DNA of 64,000 nucleotides from JAJDXW01 sp965214795 (GCA_965214795.1 OZ243976.1:1984001-2048000), one strand, 5' to 3'; shown: positions 1 to 8,481, numbered from the stretch's first letter. The notes: a model not told the origin generated them from the letters alone. Numbers and translations are program-made.

Positions 1-606
1 CTGCGGGGAGAGTGGTGCGAGGGGATAGCGATAGTTCCAGCCCGGTTCCCCTCGTCGGCTGCCTTCATCCTGCTCGATGTCGATCTGCTCGAACAGGGTG
101 TATTGGCGTATCGTGTAGTGGTTCTTGCCGGTGGTGGGGTTGTGGTCTCGGGCGTTGTTGTACTTTCCGAACTGTTCGCGATCGAGGCCCGATGCGGCGC
201 GGTCCGCGGTCGCTACGATCCATTGCAGAAAGGTCTCCGGCTTGTGGTGCTTGGCCGCCGCGTTGATCAGCGAGTCGTCGGCACCCCCGGCGCGCGCCTC
301 GCCCCACTCCTGGAACGGACTTGCGTCCTTTCCCTTGAGCGGCGGCAGATCGGGCTCGATGGTATCCAGAGCGAGGGCGGTATAGGCGGCGTGCACGTGC
401 GAGAACCAGCCTGGACTGTCGGGGTGTGGCTTGGGGTTGGGGCAGTAGATCTGCTTGTTGAGCTCGAGGATCTCTCGATCCGGTACGGGGATGCCGCCGC
501 GTTCGGCCAGCTTGCCCAGATCGTGCAGCAGGCCCGCAAGCGCCACCCGGCAGGTGGCGTCAAGCAGCGACTTCTCGCTTCGGCGCTTGTCCACGTGATC
601 GGTCAT
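1..606 (-). CDS. cas10: Cas10 (type III CRISPR large subunit), N-terminal part
   Basis: This is the N-terminal 202 residues of a type III CRISPR large subunit; the rest lies beyond the left edge. Translation from the ATG at 604-606 gives an HD nuclease-type domain: the HD pair is H28-D29 in the segment AGLLHDLGK, a further His follows at about 70-72 (FSHVHAA), a HH pair is at 120-121 (AAAKHHKPE) and the Asp is at 135 (ATADRAAS). The sequence YRYPLAPLSP near residue 200 resembles the linker that follows the HD domain in Cas10/Csm1. In the family this subunit combines target-triggered DNase activity with cyclic-oligoadenylate synthesis by a Palm domain, which cannot be seen here. It is the downstream gene of a minus-strand run that starts with cas6. 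The subtype (III-A or III-B) cannot be decided from this part. Confidence 0.85.
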   Translation of the reverse strand, partial: MTDHVDKRRSEKSLLDATCRVALAGLLHDLGKLAERGGIPVPDREILELNKQIYCPNPKPHPDSPGWFSHVHAAYTALALDTIEPDLPPLKGKDASPFQEWGEARAGGADDSLINAAAKHHKPETFLQWIVATADRAASGLDREQFGKYNNARDHNPTTGKNHYTIRQYTLFEQIDIEQDEGSRRGEPGWNYRYPLAPLSPQ

Positions 607-657
607 GGCTCTCGGGAATCGTCGCCTCGTTCCGTCGTCCCGTCCCAAGGGGACATG

Positions 658-873
658 CTACTCCGTTGCCCTTCCCGCGGGGTCGGATGGCAAGGTTGCC
701 GCCGGCCGAGCCGAGCGGCCACTCGGCTCGATTGGATCGAACCGGATCGCTTCCGGGTCGATGTCGAGACCGTAGCGCCGCCGGGACCGGCTTCCCTCCG
801 CCGAGACCAGGTAGGGGCGAGCATGTCGTCGTCCGAGTCGATCGCGAAGGCGGCTGTGCAGCTTCGACTTCAT
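658..873 (-). CDS. small hypothetical protein between protease and cas10
   Basis: A 71-residue ORF begins MKSKLHSRLRDRLGRR. Its ATG overlaps the stop codon of the upstream aspartyl protease by 4 bp (ATGA), as expected for translational coupling. It is basic and has no motif I recognise. The middle (RYGLDIDPEAIRF) looks like ordinary coding sequence, but the tail is low-complexity, so the gene could be spurious or decayed. If real, it is a small accessory gene in the type III CRISPR operon, lying 51 bp before cas10. Confidence 0.35.
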   Translation of the reverse strand: MKSKLHSRLRDRLGRRHARPYLVSAEGSRSRRRYGLDIDPEAIRFDPIEPSGRSARPAATLPSDPAGRATE

Positions 874-1265
874 CGGCCATGTCCGGGGACGGAGCTTCGC
901 ATCCCCTTCAACAGAACCGCCGGCAGCCGCTTCAACACCTGATTGCGAGGATCCACCTCGAAACCGCCAGACTCCAATGCCGTTACGCCGAGCAACGCCT
1001 CGGAGCCTTCATCGCCATATACGATTGTGCCGCCGACCACCTCGCCCTCGAACTCGATCTCCGCGACGGTGATCTCGAGGATGATCCGTTCGCCGTTCGC
1101 CACGGAATACTCCCTGCTGCCTCTCGGTTCGAGCCCGAGCGCTTCAAGACGGACCCTCGGGACGAGGGAGTCGAACGCTCCGGTGTCCACCAGAAAGGGC
1201 CCCGTCCAGCTTCGCCGAGGGTCGGCGGGATTGCGGATGGTCACGTCAACATAGGTAGCACCCAT
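870..1265 (-). CDS. retropepsin-like (clan AA) aspartyl protease in CRISPR operon
   Basis: This 131-residue protein has the single-domain layout of bacterial retroviral-type aspartyl proteases, which act as homodimers with one Asp from each subunit. The catalytic motif is FLVDTGAFDSLVP, with DTG at residues 27-29. A C-terminal strand-loop EALLGVTALESGGFEVDP (about 89-106) matches the family's conserved LLG element. The start is the ATG at 1263-1265; upstream in-frame sequence is poor. It lies between cas6 (upstream, about 200 bp away) and cas10 on the same strand, so it is probably co-transcribed with the type III effector. The family assignment is from sequence; a role as a CRISPR-activated or CRISPR-processing protease is inference. 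Confidence 0.8.
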   Translation of the reverse strand: MGATYVDVTIRNPADPRRSWTGPFLVDTGAFDSLVPRVRLEALGLEPRGSREYSVANGERIILEITVAEIEFEGEVVGGTIVYGDEGSEALLGVTALESGGFEVDPRNQVLKRLPAVLLKGMRSSVPGHGR

Positions 1266-1371
1266 CGGGGGTCTCCTCGATCGAGCCGTTCTCAGGGCGC
1301 TCGATGACGTTCGAGCCGCGCAGGATGATTCGGCTTGTCTGTGACAGGTGGTTGCGGACAAGCGTTCCCAT
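1246..1371 (-). CDS. possible small ORF upstream of the protease
   Basis: A 41-residue frame beginning MGTLVRNHLSQTSR fills the gap between cas6 and the protease and overlaps the protease start by 20 bp. No domain is recognisable and the ribosome-binding site is weak. It is listed because it is the only frame filling the gap; it may be a leader ORF or chance. Confidence 0.2.
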   Translation of the reverse strand: MGTLVRNHLSQTSRIILRGSNVIERPENGSIEETPDGCYLC

Positions 1372-1467
1372 GAACCCCCTCGACCTTTGCGGCCCGGGTC
1401 GATGTAGCTCACCATCCGCTCCCCCCGCTGAACCGGATCAGCGAGGCTGCCGCCTGCATACCCATGC

Positions 1468-2550
1468 TCAGATCCGCGGTGGAGCCGGCCACGAACCGCC
1501 CCCCGGCACCGAAGGGGCGCCCCCTTCGCCCAACGGTTCCAGCACGTACCGGCCAAGTCCCATCGAGCCGCCCTTGCCCGCATGTGTCCACTGACCGAGC
1601 CACAGATACGGCCAGAACGGATCGAGCCCCTCACGCGCCAGCTCGAAGCTTCCGACCAGTCCGCCCATCCGGAGCTTGGCGTTCTGGCGCGATGAATGGC
1701 GGGTCCATTCGCGCCAGCGGAGGTCGCGCTCGGCGATGGAGATCGATTCGGCGCATCGGAGCAGACCGGCGAAGTCCGTCTCGAGCGGTGTGTCGCTGAA
1801 GAAGTAGGTGAGCAGTGAGATGCGCCGGAGCAGCCCACCCAAGAATGTACGAAACTCGAAATCCCACGCTCCGACGAAACGCTCATGTCGCTTGATCCGC
1901 AACGGCGAAAGCAGCCGCACCCGCACCGCCGGAGGCGAGGGGGGCGGGACCGGATGCCTGGCTTGAACGGGAGACAGGTGGCCGCCGGGCTCGAACAGGG
2001 TCGTCCAGCCGCTCCGTTCGGCGCCATCTCCGGCGCCGGGTCCGGTGCCGCTCTCCCGCTTCTCCCCCTGAACGTCCTGCAGCTCGAGCGCGACGCGCCG
2101 GGTGGTGAGGCCGCTCCGGCCCGCCTGGTCGAGGGCGTGCACGACGTATGGCAGATGATCGTTGGCCGCTCCGAACAGCGTCACGCCGAGGTTCAGTGTG
2201 CCGTCCCCCGCATCGAAGCGCCGGTCGGCGGGCTCCAGCACATAGGGGCCGGGGGTACGCGGATAGCGGGTGAGCTTCGCTGCTCCGGGCGGGGTCCGGC
2301 TCTCGAAGAGAAACGGATACGGACACGATCGCAGGAGCATGCAGGCATCACACGCGGGAAGGCGGGTCACGCAGACCGTCTTTCGCAGGGCATGGCCGAA
2401 CGCGCCCCGCCATGCGGAGCCAAGATAACCCGACCGGGAAGAGGCGAGCGAATCGCTTCCTTCCGGTGCCCGCTCCCGAAACCGCACGCGGTAGCGCGCG
2501 AGCGGCAACGCAGGCTGCGGGACGTACGTGGCTTGGGGAGAAGCGTTCAA
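1468..2550 (-). CDS. cas6: Cas6-type pre-crRNA processing endoribonuclease
   Basis: This 360-residue RAMP-superfamily protein cuts CRISPR transcripts inside the repeat to make crRNAs. Near the N terminus (about 60-85) it has the cysteine cluster CVTRLPACDACMLLRSCPY followed by FLFES, seen in the long Cas6 forms of type III loci. The C-terminal glycine-rich loop GKGGSMGLGRY (about 325-335) is the RAMP hallmark. A proline- and glycine-rich tail follows. The start (ATG at 2550) gives a normal family length. It is the first gene of the minus-strand run leading to the protease and cas10. No CRISPR array is visible in the window, so the array and the other subunits must lie to the left of position 1. 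Confidence 0.85.
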   Translation of the reverse strand: MNASPQATYVPQPALPLARYRVRFRERAPEGSDSLASSRSGYLGSAWRGAFGHALRKTVCVTRLPACDACMLLRSCPYPFLFESRTPPGAAKLTRYPRTPGPYVLEPADRRFDAGDGTLNLGVTLFGAANDHLPYVVHALDQAGRSGLTTRRVALELQDVQGEKRESGTGPGAGDGAERSGWTTLFEPGGHLSPVQARHPVPPPSPPAVRVRLLSPLRIKRHERFVGAWDFEFRTFLGGLLRRISLLTYFFSDTPLETDFAGLLRCAESISIAERDLRWREWTRHSSRQNAKLRMGGLVGSFELAREGLDPFWPYLWLGQWTHAGKGGSMGLGRYVLEPLGEGGAPSVPGGGSWPAPPRI

Positions 2551-2796
2551 CGACAGGCGCGCTCAAGGGTCGGAGGGTTCTCCGGATCATAGCCGCGCCG
2601 CCGATGGCATCCGAGAGCGGCAAGGTTGCCGCCCTGGTGGTCAGTGCACGTCGCTCGCCGTGACCCTCACCACGCTACGTCCTGCGAGTATGATCCGAAT
2701 CCACCGGACCGTGTTGCCACCGCGTGTTGGTACGTTGATATTCCCGTTTCCTGATCGGGGGCGGGACGGCCCGCATTCCGTGAGGGCGGACGAAAC

Positions 2797-4014
2797 GTGA
2801 GCGAGACGAGCCCAAGCGCGCGGCGGAAGCTGACCCTTGCGGCCTGTTGCGCGACGCACGGCGTGCAGGACGGTCTCACCGCCTCGATCTACATCCTGCT
2901 CCCGATCCTCGCCCAGGCCTTCGGCCTCAGCTTCGCCCAGGTCGGGCTGGTCCGCGCCGCCCACAGCGGCGCCATGGGCCTGCTGGAGCTGCCGTCGGGC
3001 GTCCTCTCGGAGCGATTCGGCCAGCGTCGGCTGCTCGCATTCGGGCTCCTGTGCGCCGGCACCGGCTACCTCACCGTGTCGATGGCGGGCGGGTTCCTCG
3101 GGCTGCTCATCGGGCTCTGCGTCGCGGGGTGCGGAGCCGCCTTCCAGCACGCGCTGTCGTCGTCGCTCGTCAGCGGGACGTTCTCGGGCCCGGCCCGGCG
3201 CACCGCCCTCGGCGCGTACAACTCGAGCGGCGACACCGGCAAGCTCCTCTTCTCCGGGTTCCTGACCACCCTGCTCGGCGCCGGCGTCGCCTGGCCGCAG
3301 GTCGCGGCCGGGTACGGGTCACTCGCCGTGGTCGCGGGCATCGCCCTTTTCCTTCTGCTCCGCGCGCTCCGGGTGGGCGGGGCCGATGCGATCTCCGTTC
3401 GGCGATCCTCGCTGCGGGGCGAGGACTGGGGCATCCGCCACCGGTCCGGGTTCGCCGTCCTGGCCGTGATCGTGCTGCTCGACCTCGCGGTACAGGATGC
3501 ATTTCTCGTGTTCGTCGCCTTCGTGATGCTGTACAAGCAGGTGCCGGTCGGACTGGCCGGATTCGCGGTCGTGCTGACCCTCGCGGGCGGGATCGCCGGG
3601 AAGTTCGGATGTGGGCTGCTCGCGGCGCGGCTCGGGCCGGTGCGCGCCCTCGTTGCCGTCGAGATCGTGAGCGCGGCCGCGATTCTCGCCGTTCTGGCCG
3701 CGCCGGCCATGGCCGCGTTCTTCCTGCTGCCGTTCGCCGGGGTGGTGCTGCAAGGCTCGTCGTCGATCACCTACGGCACGGTCGGCGACCTCGTGGACGA
3801 GCGGCGGCAGTCTCGGGGCTTCGCGCTCGTCTACACCCTCTCGAGCGTCGCGGCCATCGTGGGGCCGATTTCGTTCGGGCTCGTCAGCGACGGGTTCGGG
3901 CTCGAGACCGCGATGATCGCGATGGCCGTGGTCGTCGCGCTCCCTGCTCCGCTCTCCCTGCTCCTGCGCGGGGCGTTGCGCGAGGTGCGGCTCGCCGGGG
4001 CGCGCCCCGCCTGA
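2797..4014 (+). CDS. MFS transporter
   Basis: A 405-residue major facilitator with about twelve hydrophobic segments, an N-terminal half with the loop-2/3 signature LSERFGQRRLLAFG (about 70-83), and a basic central loop around residues 195-210. The start is the GTG at 2797. It faces away from cas6. The substrate cannot be read from the sequence. It is followed at 4131 by the ParD/phosphatase pair, which appears to have its own promoter. Confidence 0.8.
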   Translation: MSETSPSARRKLTLAACCATHGVQDGLTASIYILLPILAQAFGLSFAQVGLVRAAHSGAMGLLELPSGVLSERFGQRRLLAFGLLCAGTGYLTVSMAGGFLGLLIGLCVAGCGAAFQHALSSSLVSGTFSGPARRTALGAYNSSGDTGKLLFSGFLTTLLGAGVAWPQVAAGYGSLAVVAGIALFLLLRALRVGGADAISVRRSSLRGEDWGIRHRSGFAVLAVIVLLDLAVQDAFLVFVAFVMLYKQVPVGLAGFAVVLTLAGGIAGKFGCGLLAARLGPVRALVAVEIVSAAAILAVLAAPAMAAFFLLPFAGVVLQGSSSITYGTVGDLVDERRQSRGFALVYTLSSVAAIVGPISFGLVSDGFGLETAMIAMAVVVALPAPLSLLLRGALREVRLAGARPA

Positions 4015-4095
4015 GCCTCCCGCCGCCTCGACCACGGCCGCGCGCGGAACAAAGGCTGCCACGAGCGGACCGCAGCTTCAGTTGACGGCCCTGTT

Positions 4096-4124
4096 TTGCC
4101 AAACACTGCCAATACCGCTAGCGT
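4096..4124 (+). promoter_or_regulatory. candidate sigma70-type promoter of the parD-like gene
   Basis: TTGCCA (4096-4101) and TAGCGT (4119-4124) are separated by 17 bp. The parD-like ATG at 4131 lies only 7 nt past the -10 box, so a transcript started here would be leaderless. A direct repeat TGCCAA inside the promoter could serve as a repressor half-site pair. Confidence 0.45.
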
Positions 4125-4130
4125 GGCGCC

Positions 4131-4370
4131 ATGAGCACGATGAACGTATCGCTTCCCGAGGCCCTCGAGGACCTCGTGGGCGAGCCGGTCGGCGCGCGCG
4201 GCCATGGCACGTCGAGCGGGCACGTCCGCGAGCGGATCCGCAAGGATCGGGACCGGCGGCGCTTCTCTGGCCTGCTTCTCGAAGGGGCGGAATCGCGGCC
4301 GGCCGCACTGGTCGATGCGGACTGCTTCGAACGGCTCCCTGGTCGGGTCCGCGAAGCCGGCCGGCGGTGA
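4131..4370 (+). CDS. ParD-like ribbon-helix-helix antitoxin (orphan)
   Basis: This 79-residue protein begins MSTMNVSLPEALEDLV, the ribbon-helix-helix DNA-binding start typical of the CC2985/ParD antitoxin family. It continues with the family pattern of a Gly-Thr-Ser turn (GHGTSSGHVRERIRKDRDRRR, about 24-44) and a C-terminal arm that normally binds ParE. No ParE toxin follows. The stop codon instead overlaps the GTG start of an alkaline-phosphatase-superfamily gene by 4 bp. It may be an orphan antitoxin or a regulator of the downstream gene. Confidence 0.75.
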   Translation: MSTMNVSLPEALEDLVGEPVGARGHGTSSGHVRERIRKDRDRRRFSGLLLEGAESRPAALVDADCFERLPGRVREAGRR

Positions 4371-5707
4371 GCAGCGCCAAGCCGGTCGTCCTTCGGGAGC
4401 GGGCGCGGCGCGCCGTGCTGATGGTGGTGGACGGGCTGCGCGCGGACCTCGTGACGCCGGAGCTCACCCCCCACCTCCACGCGCTGGCGGGGCGGTCGCG
4501 GCGCTTTCCCGAGCATCGCTCCGTCTTCCCGTCCGCGACGAGGGTCAACTCCGCGAGCATCGCGACCGGCTGCCACCCTGCCCGCCATGGGCTCATGGGG
4601 AACACGATTGCGTTCCCCGCGGGCGACGGCTGGCGTCCGGTGTCCGTCGGCCCCCCCGAGTTTCGGGACGACTGGCGCGCCGTGACCGGACGAACCCTGT
4701 GGGTCCCCGTGCTCGCCGAGCGCCTCCGGGGAGACGCGGTCGTCTACAGCAATTCTTCGGCCGGGGCGGCGTACATGCAGGACCCGGACGGCTTCGGTCT
4801 CCTCCACCATCGCACCGGCACCTTCGCCCCACAGCCCGGACTTGCCCCTGAAATGAGCCCCCAGCATCGGACGGGGCCGCTCAGGCAGACCAGCGGTGCG
4901 CTCGAGGACCTGACCCTCGATGGCGCCGGCGACGCGGCCGCGACGGAGCGATTCTGCGCCGCGCTGCTCGCCAATCCGGCCCCCTCCCTGTGGACCCTCT
5001 GGATCTGCGAGCCCGATCATTCCCAGCATGAGCTCGAGCTCGGTTCCCCCGAACACCGCTCCGTCCTCGAGGGAGCCGACCGGTGCGTCGCGCTCGTCAC
5101 GGAGACGGTAGAGGCGCTCCGGAGCCGCGGCGAGGACCTCCTCTACGTCGTGTGCTCGGATCACGGTCACGAAACCGTGGATGCGGTCGTGCCGGTCGGC
5201 GACCATCTCGTCGAAGCGGGCCTCAAGGCCTCGCCCGACTCCCCGGAGACGGTGCTCGCTTCGAGCGGGATGGGGGCTCTCATCTACCTCGGCGGGAGCG
5301 ATGCGCCGGGCGCAGCCACGATTGCCGCGTGGTTGGAGGCGCGGCCGTGGTGCGAGCGCGTGTTCTCCGGCGAAGGGCTTCGCGAGGTCGGGCTGAGACC
5401 GGGCGCCGGCCCCGCGGTTGCCCTCGGCATGGCGAAGCGCGAGGCATCCAACCGGTTCGGAATCCCCGGTCTCGGCCACGTGGCCTCGGACACCTTCACG
5501 AAATCCGATGCGCCCGGTCTGGGGCAGCACGGGGGCCTCGGCCCGTACGAAACCCGCCCCGTGCTGATCGTGAGCGGCGGCGGGTTCTCGCCGGGAATGA
5601 GCGCGGGGCGGTCTTCGGCGGTCGACATCGCGCCGACAATCCTGCGTCATCTGTGCGCGGCGGAGGTCGGTCCGCCGATGGACGGCCGGCCGCTTCCGCG
5701 GCGCTGA
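4367..5707 (+). CDS. alkaline-phosphatase-superfamily phosphodiesterase/pyrophosphatase
   Basis: This 446-residue protein belongs to the nucleotide pyrophosphatase/phosphodiesterase branch of the alkaline phosphatase fold. Visible metal and nucleophile elements are VVDGLRADL (first metal Asp), PSATRVNSASIATG (Thr nucleophile), CEPDHSQHE, CSDHGHE and the late His in LGQHGGLG. No signal peptide is seen, so it is probably cytoplasmic. The GTG start at 4367 overlaps the parD-like stop by 4 bp; the longer frame upstream is not coding. It converges on phnA, a relative in the same superfamily. The exact substrate (phosphodiester, phosphonate or other) is unknown. Confidence 0.75.
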   Translation: MSSAKPVVLRERARRAVLMVVDGLRADLVTPELTPHLHALAGRSRRFPEHRSVFPSATRVNSASIATGCHPARHGLMGNTIAFPAGDGWRPVSVGPPEFRDDWRAVTGRTLWVPVLAERLRGDAVVYSNSSAGAAYMQDPDGFGLLHHRTGTFAPQPGLAPEMSPQHRTGPLRQTSGALEDLTLDGAGDAAATERFCAALLANPAPSLWTLWICEPDHSQHELELGSPEHRSVLEGADRCVALVTETVEALRSRGEDLLYVVCSDHGHETVDAVVPVGDHLVEAGLKASPDSPETVLASSGMGALIYLGGSDAPGAATIAAWLEARPWCERVFSGEGLREVGLRPGAGPAVALGMAKREASNRFGIPGLGHVASDTFTKSDAPGLGQHGGLGPYETRPVLIVSGGGFSPGMSAGRSSAVDIAPTILRHLCAAEVGPPMDGRPLPRR

Positions 5708-5741
5708 CGGCTCCGCTCCGCTCCGGAGGGCCTCCCGAGGG

Positions 5742-6998
5742 TCAATCGACGATGCCGTTGAGGGCGTAGTCGAATGCCTCGTAGCTGTGCAGCCGCGCAT
5801 TCTCGGCGCGGCGCGCGTATTCGTCGCTGACCGGACGGCTGAGGATGATCGGCACGTGGGCCTCGTGGACGCTGCCGTGGGTGCGCAGCCGGCGGCCCTC
5901 GAGCCCGCTCAGGTCGTGGTCCACCTCGCGGGCGCCGATGACGGTGCGCGCGTCCCCGAGCACCGCAACGTCCCCTTCGGGGTCGAAGGGCAGGTCGAAC
6001 TCCTGCGCAACGGCCTCGCGCGACAGCACCCGCTCCAGTCCCGGCACGCCCGCCAAGGCATCGATGACCCGCTCACCCGGGGTCCCCTCGCGGCAATACA
6101 CGCGCACGAAGCCGCCGAGCGCCCCGTGGTGACCGACGAATGCGTCGGTGATGGGGCAGATGACGGTGCACGCACCCCTGCCGAGCTTCGTATCGAGGAG
6201 GTCCTGCAGCCACACCACGCGGGGGGTGCCGTCGTCGTTGGTCTTCTCGTTCATGCCGTGGTCCGCGGTGAGCGCCACCGTCGCGCCCAGCGCCTCGAAC
6301 CGGCCGAAACGCGCATCCAGCTCCACATGGAACCGGGTGGCTTCAGGATGCCCCGGTGCGTAGGCGTGCTGGACGTAGTCGGTGAGCGAGAGGTAGAGGA
6401 GGTCCGGGCGGCGCTCTTCGAGCAGCCGGAGACCCGCGTCGAGCACGAAAAGAGAGAGGTCCGCCGAGTACATGTCCGGCAGCGGCCGGCCGACGAAGTC
6501 GAGCACGTCTTCGATGCCGTTCTCCTCCAGGGTACAGCGGTCGGCGTGCTGCGAGGAGAAGCTGACGGAGCCGTTGGAGAGATCCATGCCCTTCTGAAGC
6601 TGCCGGCGGAGCTTGTCTTTGGCGGTGATCGAGGCTACCCGCGCCCCGTGGCGCGAGAACTCGCTCATCACCGAGCGGACCTTGAGCAGCTCGGGCCCGG
6701 TCATCGCCACCGGCTCGTTCGTCGCACGGTCGAGGTAGAAGTTGCCGGAGATGCCGTGAACGGAGGCCGGACGGCCGGTCACGATGGACATGTTGTTGGG
6801 GCAGGTGAAGCTCGGCATCGAGCCGTGCGCCACCGTGTGGAAGCCCTCCTGCATGTAGCGCTCGATGTTGGGGATGATCCCCGCGGCCACCCCGTGCTCG
6901 AGATAGGCCGGATCCCCGCCGTCGATGCAAACCATCACCACCGGGCGCCTGGGCCGGCGGTAGTCGGTGCCGTTCACTGCCAAGTGGTCGGCCGTCAT
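5742..6998 (-). CDS. phnA: phosphonoacetate hydrolase
   Basis: This 418-residue enzyme of the alkaline phosphatase superfamily is expected to cleave the C-P bond of phosphonoacetate to acetate and phosphate, using two zinc ions. Visible elements are VVMVCIDGGDP (metal Asp), PSFTCPNNMSIVTG (Thr nucleophile), LTDYVQHAY, LTADHGMNEKTNDDG and the late THGSVHEAHVP His segment. The start is the ATG at 6998, preceded by a strong AGGAGG; upstream in-frame sequence lies inside a repeat element and is not coding. It runs convergently with the phosphodiesterase at 4367-5707. Confidence 0.85.
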   Translation of the reverse strand: MTADHLAVNGTDYRRPRRPVVMVCIDGGDPAYLEHGVAAGIIPNIERYMQEGFHTVAHGSMPSFTCPNNMSIVTGRPASVHGISGNFYLDRATNEPVAMTGPELLKVRSVMSEFSRHGARVASITAKDKLRRQLQKGMDLSNGSVSFSSQHADRCTLEENGIEDVLDFVGRPLPDMYSADLSLFVLDAGLRLLEERRPDLLYLSLTDYVQHAYAPGHPEATRFHVELDARFGRFEALGATVALTADHGMNEKTNDDGTPRVVWLQDLLDTKLGRGACTVICPITDAFVGHHGALGGFVRVYCREGTPGERVIDALAGVPGLERVLSREAVAQEFDLPFDPEGDVAVLGDARTVIGAREVDHDLSGLEGRRLRTHGSVHEAHVPIILSRPVSDEYARRAENARLHSYEAFDYALNGIVD

Positions 6999-7065
6999 GT
7001 CGCACCTCCTGCTCTCGCCGCGATGCGCCGCGATTCGTCGCGTGCTTCTCGCGCACGATGGTAAT

Positions 7066-7271
7066 GGGGCTTGTATACCTGGGTTGACAGCCATCGTATC
7101 GGGCCTTGGTTGTCGGATGGCGCTGAGCGAATCCGACCTGCCAGAGAACGGTTCCGACCTGCGAGGGACCGGCCGCCTTCCGGTGGGTCGGGTCGGCCGA
7201 AGGCGTAACCTGACAAGGCACGGGGTGTCGCAGGCGGGCCAGCGTCTCAAGTTGGCGGTACAAGCGCCATG
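7066..7271. repeat. inverted-repeat element, family A, copy 1
   Basis: This begins with GGGGCTTGTATACCTG at 7066 and ends with a decayed inverted copy near 7271 (GGTACAAGCGCCAT). Inside are two REP-like palindromic cores around GTTGTCGGAT..ATCCGACC (7109-7142) and GGTCGGGTC..GCGTAACCTGACAA (7193-7225). The whole segment aligns in order with the reverse complement of the element at 63725-63918. It occupies the divergent region between phnA and the EamA transporter. Confidence 0.75.
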
Positions 7272-7460
7272 GTAGTTGTCCTCCCATCACCGGATTCGGG
7301 TTCCCGCCCGCTCCCACCGGCCGGGTCCCTCCCTGCCCTCGCGGTGGATCGAAAGCCGCCCGCGACACCGTGCGGCCCGCCGCCGGGCTCGACGCGATGG
7401 CCATCCGAGGTCTCCATCGGACGCGAGAGACGAGCAATCGGAGGGCGCGCGTCGACGATA

Positions 7461-8447
7461 ATGGGCGGCATGGATCGGGACTCCGCCGAGCCTTCCTGCG
7501 AGCGTGTCCCCGAGCGCGAGCCGCCGGCCACTCATCCGCCCGATTCGACGCGCCCCCTCTCGAAACGCTCCCTCCCCGCCGGTCTTCGCGGCGTCCTGTG
7601 GATGCTGCTCGGGATGTCGTGCATCGGCATCCTCGACGGCGCGGCCAAGTATCTCGGGCTGCGCCTGAACGGAGTCGAGGTCGCGTGGGGGTATTTCGTG
7701 GCGACCTTCGCCTGCATTGCGGCGTACACCGCAGCAACGAGGTTGTCTGCCGCCCCTCGGCGCCTGCGCTCGCGCCGTCCCTGGCTGCAGGTGGGGCGTG
7801 CCGCGTGTCTGGTCTCGTCCCTCTCCTGCCTGTTCGTGTCGCTCCACTACCTGCCGCTCGCCGAGGCGACCGCCATCAACTTCACGGGCCCCCTGTTCAT
7901 CGTCGCGCTGTCGGGGTGGATCCTCGGAGAGCGGATCGACTTCGGTCGCTGGCTCGCGGTGACCGCGGGGATGGCGGGCGCGCTCATCGTGGTCCGTCCG
8001 GGGGCGGCGGTGTTCCACTGGGCGTCGGTGCTGCCCCTCGTCGGGGCGTTCTTCTTCGCGGTGTTCAACATCGTCACCCGGCTCCTGCGTTCGGCCGATT
8101 CGCCGCTCACCACCCTTGTCCACACCTTCGGCATCGGGAGCGTCCTCATCAGCTTCGCGCTTCCCTTCGTGTGGGTCACGCCGACCCTCGCCGAGGGCCT
8201 CGTCTTCGCGGCGACCGGCGTCCTCGGATTCCTGGCCCACTTCTCGATCGTCCGGTCGCTCGAGCTCGCCGACGCCTCGACGGTGGCGCCGCTCAACTAC
8301 GTGCGGCTCGTGTGGGCGATCGGGATCGGGTTCGTGCTCTTCGGAGACGTACCGGGGGCGGCGACGCTGGCGGGCGGCGCGATCATCGTCGCCTCCGGCC
8401 TGTACGTCGCCTGCCGCGAGGCGGGCGCGGCCCGACGCGGCGCCTGA
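7461..8447 (+). CDS. EamA/DMT-family transporter
   Basis: A drug/metabolite-transporter protein with about ten membrane helices in two EamA repeats (roughly residues 40-165 and 180-315 of this start). The segment YLPLAEATAINFTGPLFI is typical of the S-adenosylmethionine/amino-acid-type EamA proteins. The reading frame is open upstream, but ATGs at 7461 and 7470 are the first plausible starts; neither has a strong ribosome-binding site. It is divergent from phnA across element A. The substrate is unknown. Confidence 0.75.
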   Translation: MGGMDRDSAEPSCERVPEREPPATHPPDSTRPLSKRSLPAGLRGVLWMLLGMSCIGILDGAAKYLGLRLNGVEVAWGYFVATFACIAAYTAATRLSAAPRRLRSRRPWLQVGRAACLVSSLSCLFVSLHYLPLAEATAINFTGPLFIVALSGWILGERIDFGRWLAVTAGMAGALIVVRPGAAVFHWASVLPLVGAFFFAVFNIVTRLLRSADSPLTTLVHTFGIGSVLISFALPFVWVTPTLAEGLVFAATGVLGFLAHFSIVRSLELADASTVAPLNYVRLVWAIGIGFVLFGDVPGAATLAGGAIIVASGLYVACREAGAARRGA

Positions 8448-8481
8448 CGAGCCCGGCAGCGGAACCGCCCGGCGGCTCCGA

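Noticed and set aside
103..942. 279-codon plus-strand ORF at the left end
   Set aside because: It is antisense to cas10 and the small ORF. The minus-strand frame has the HD-domain residues in the right order.
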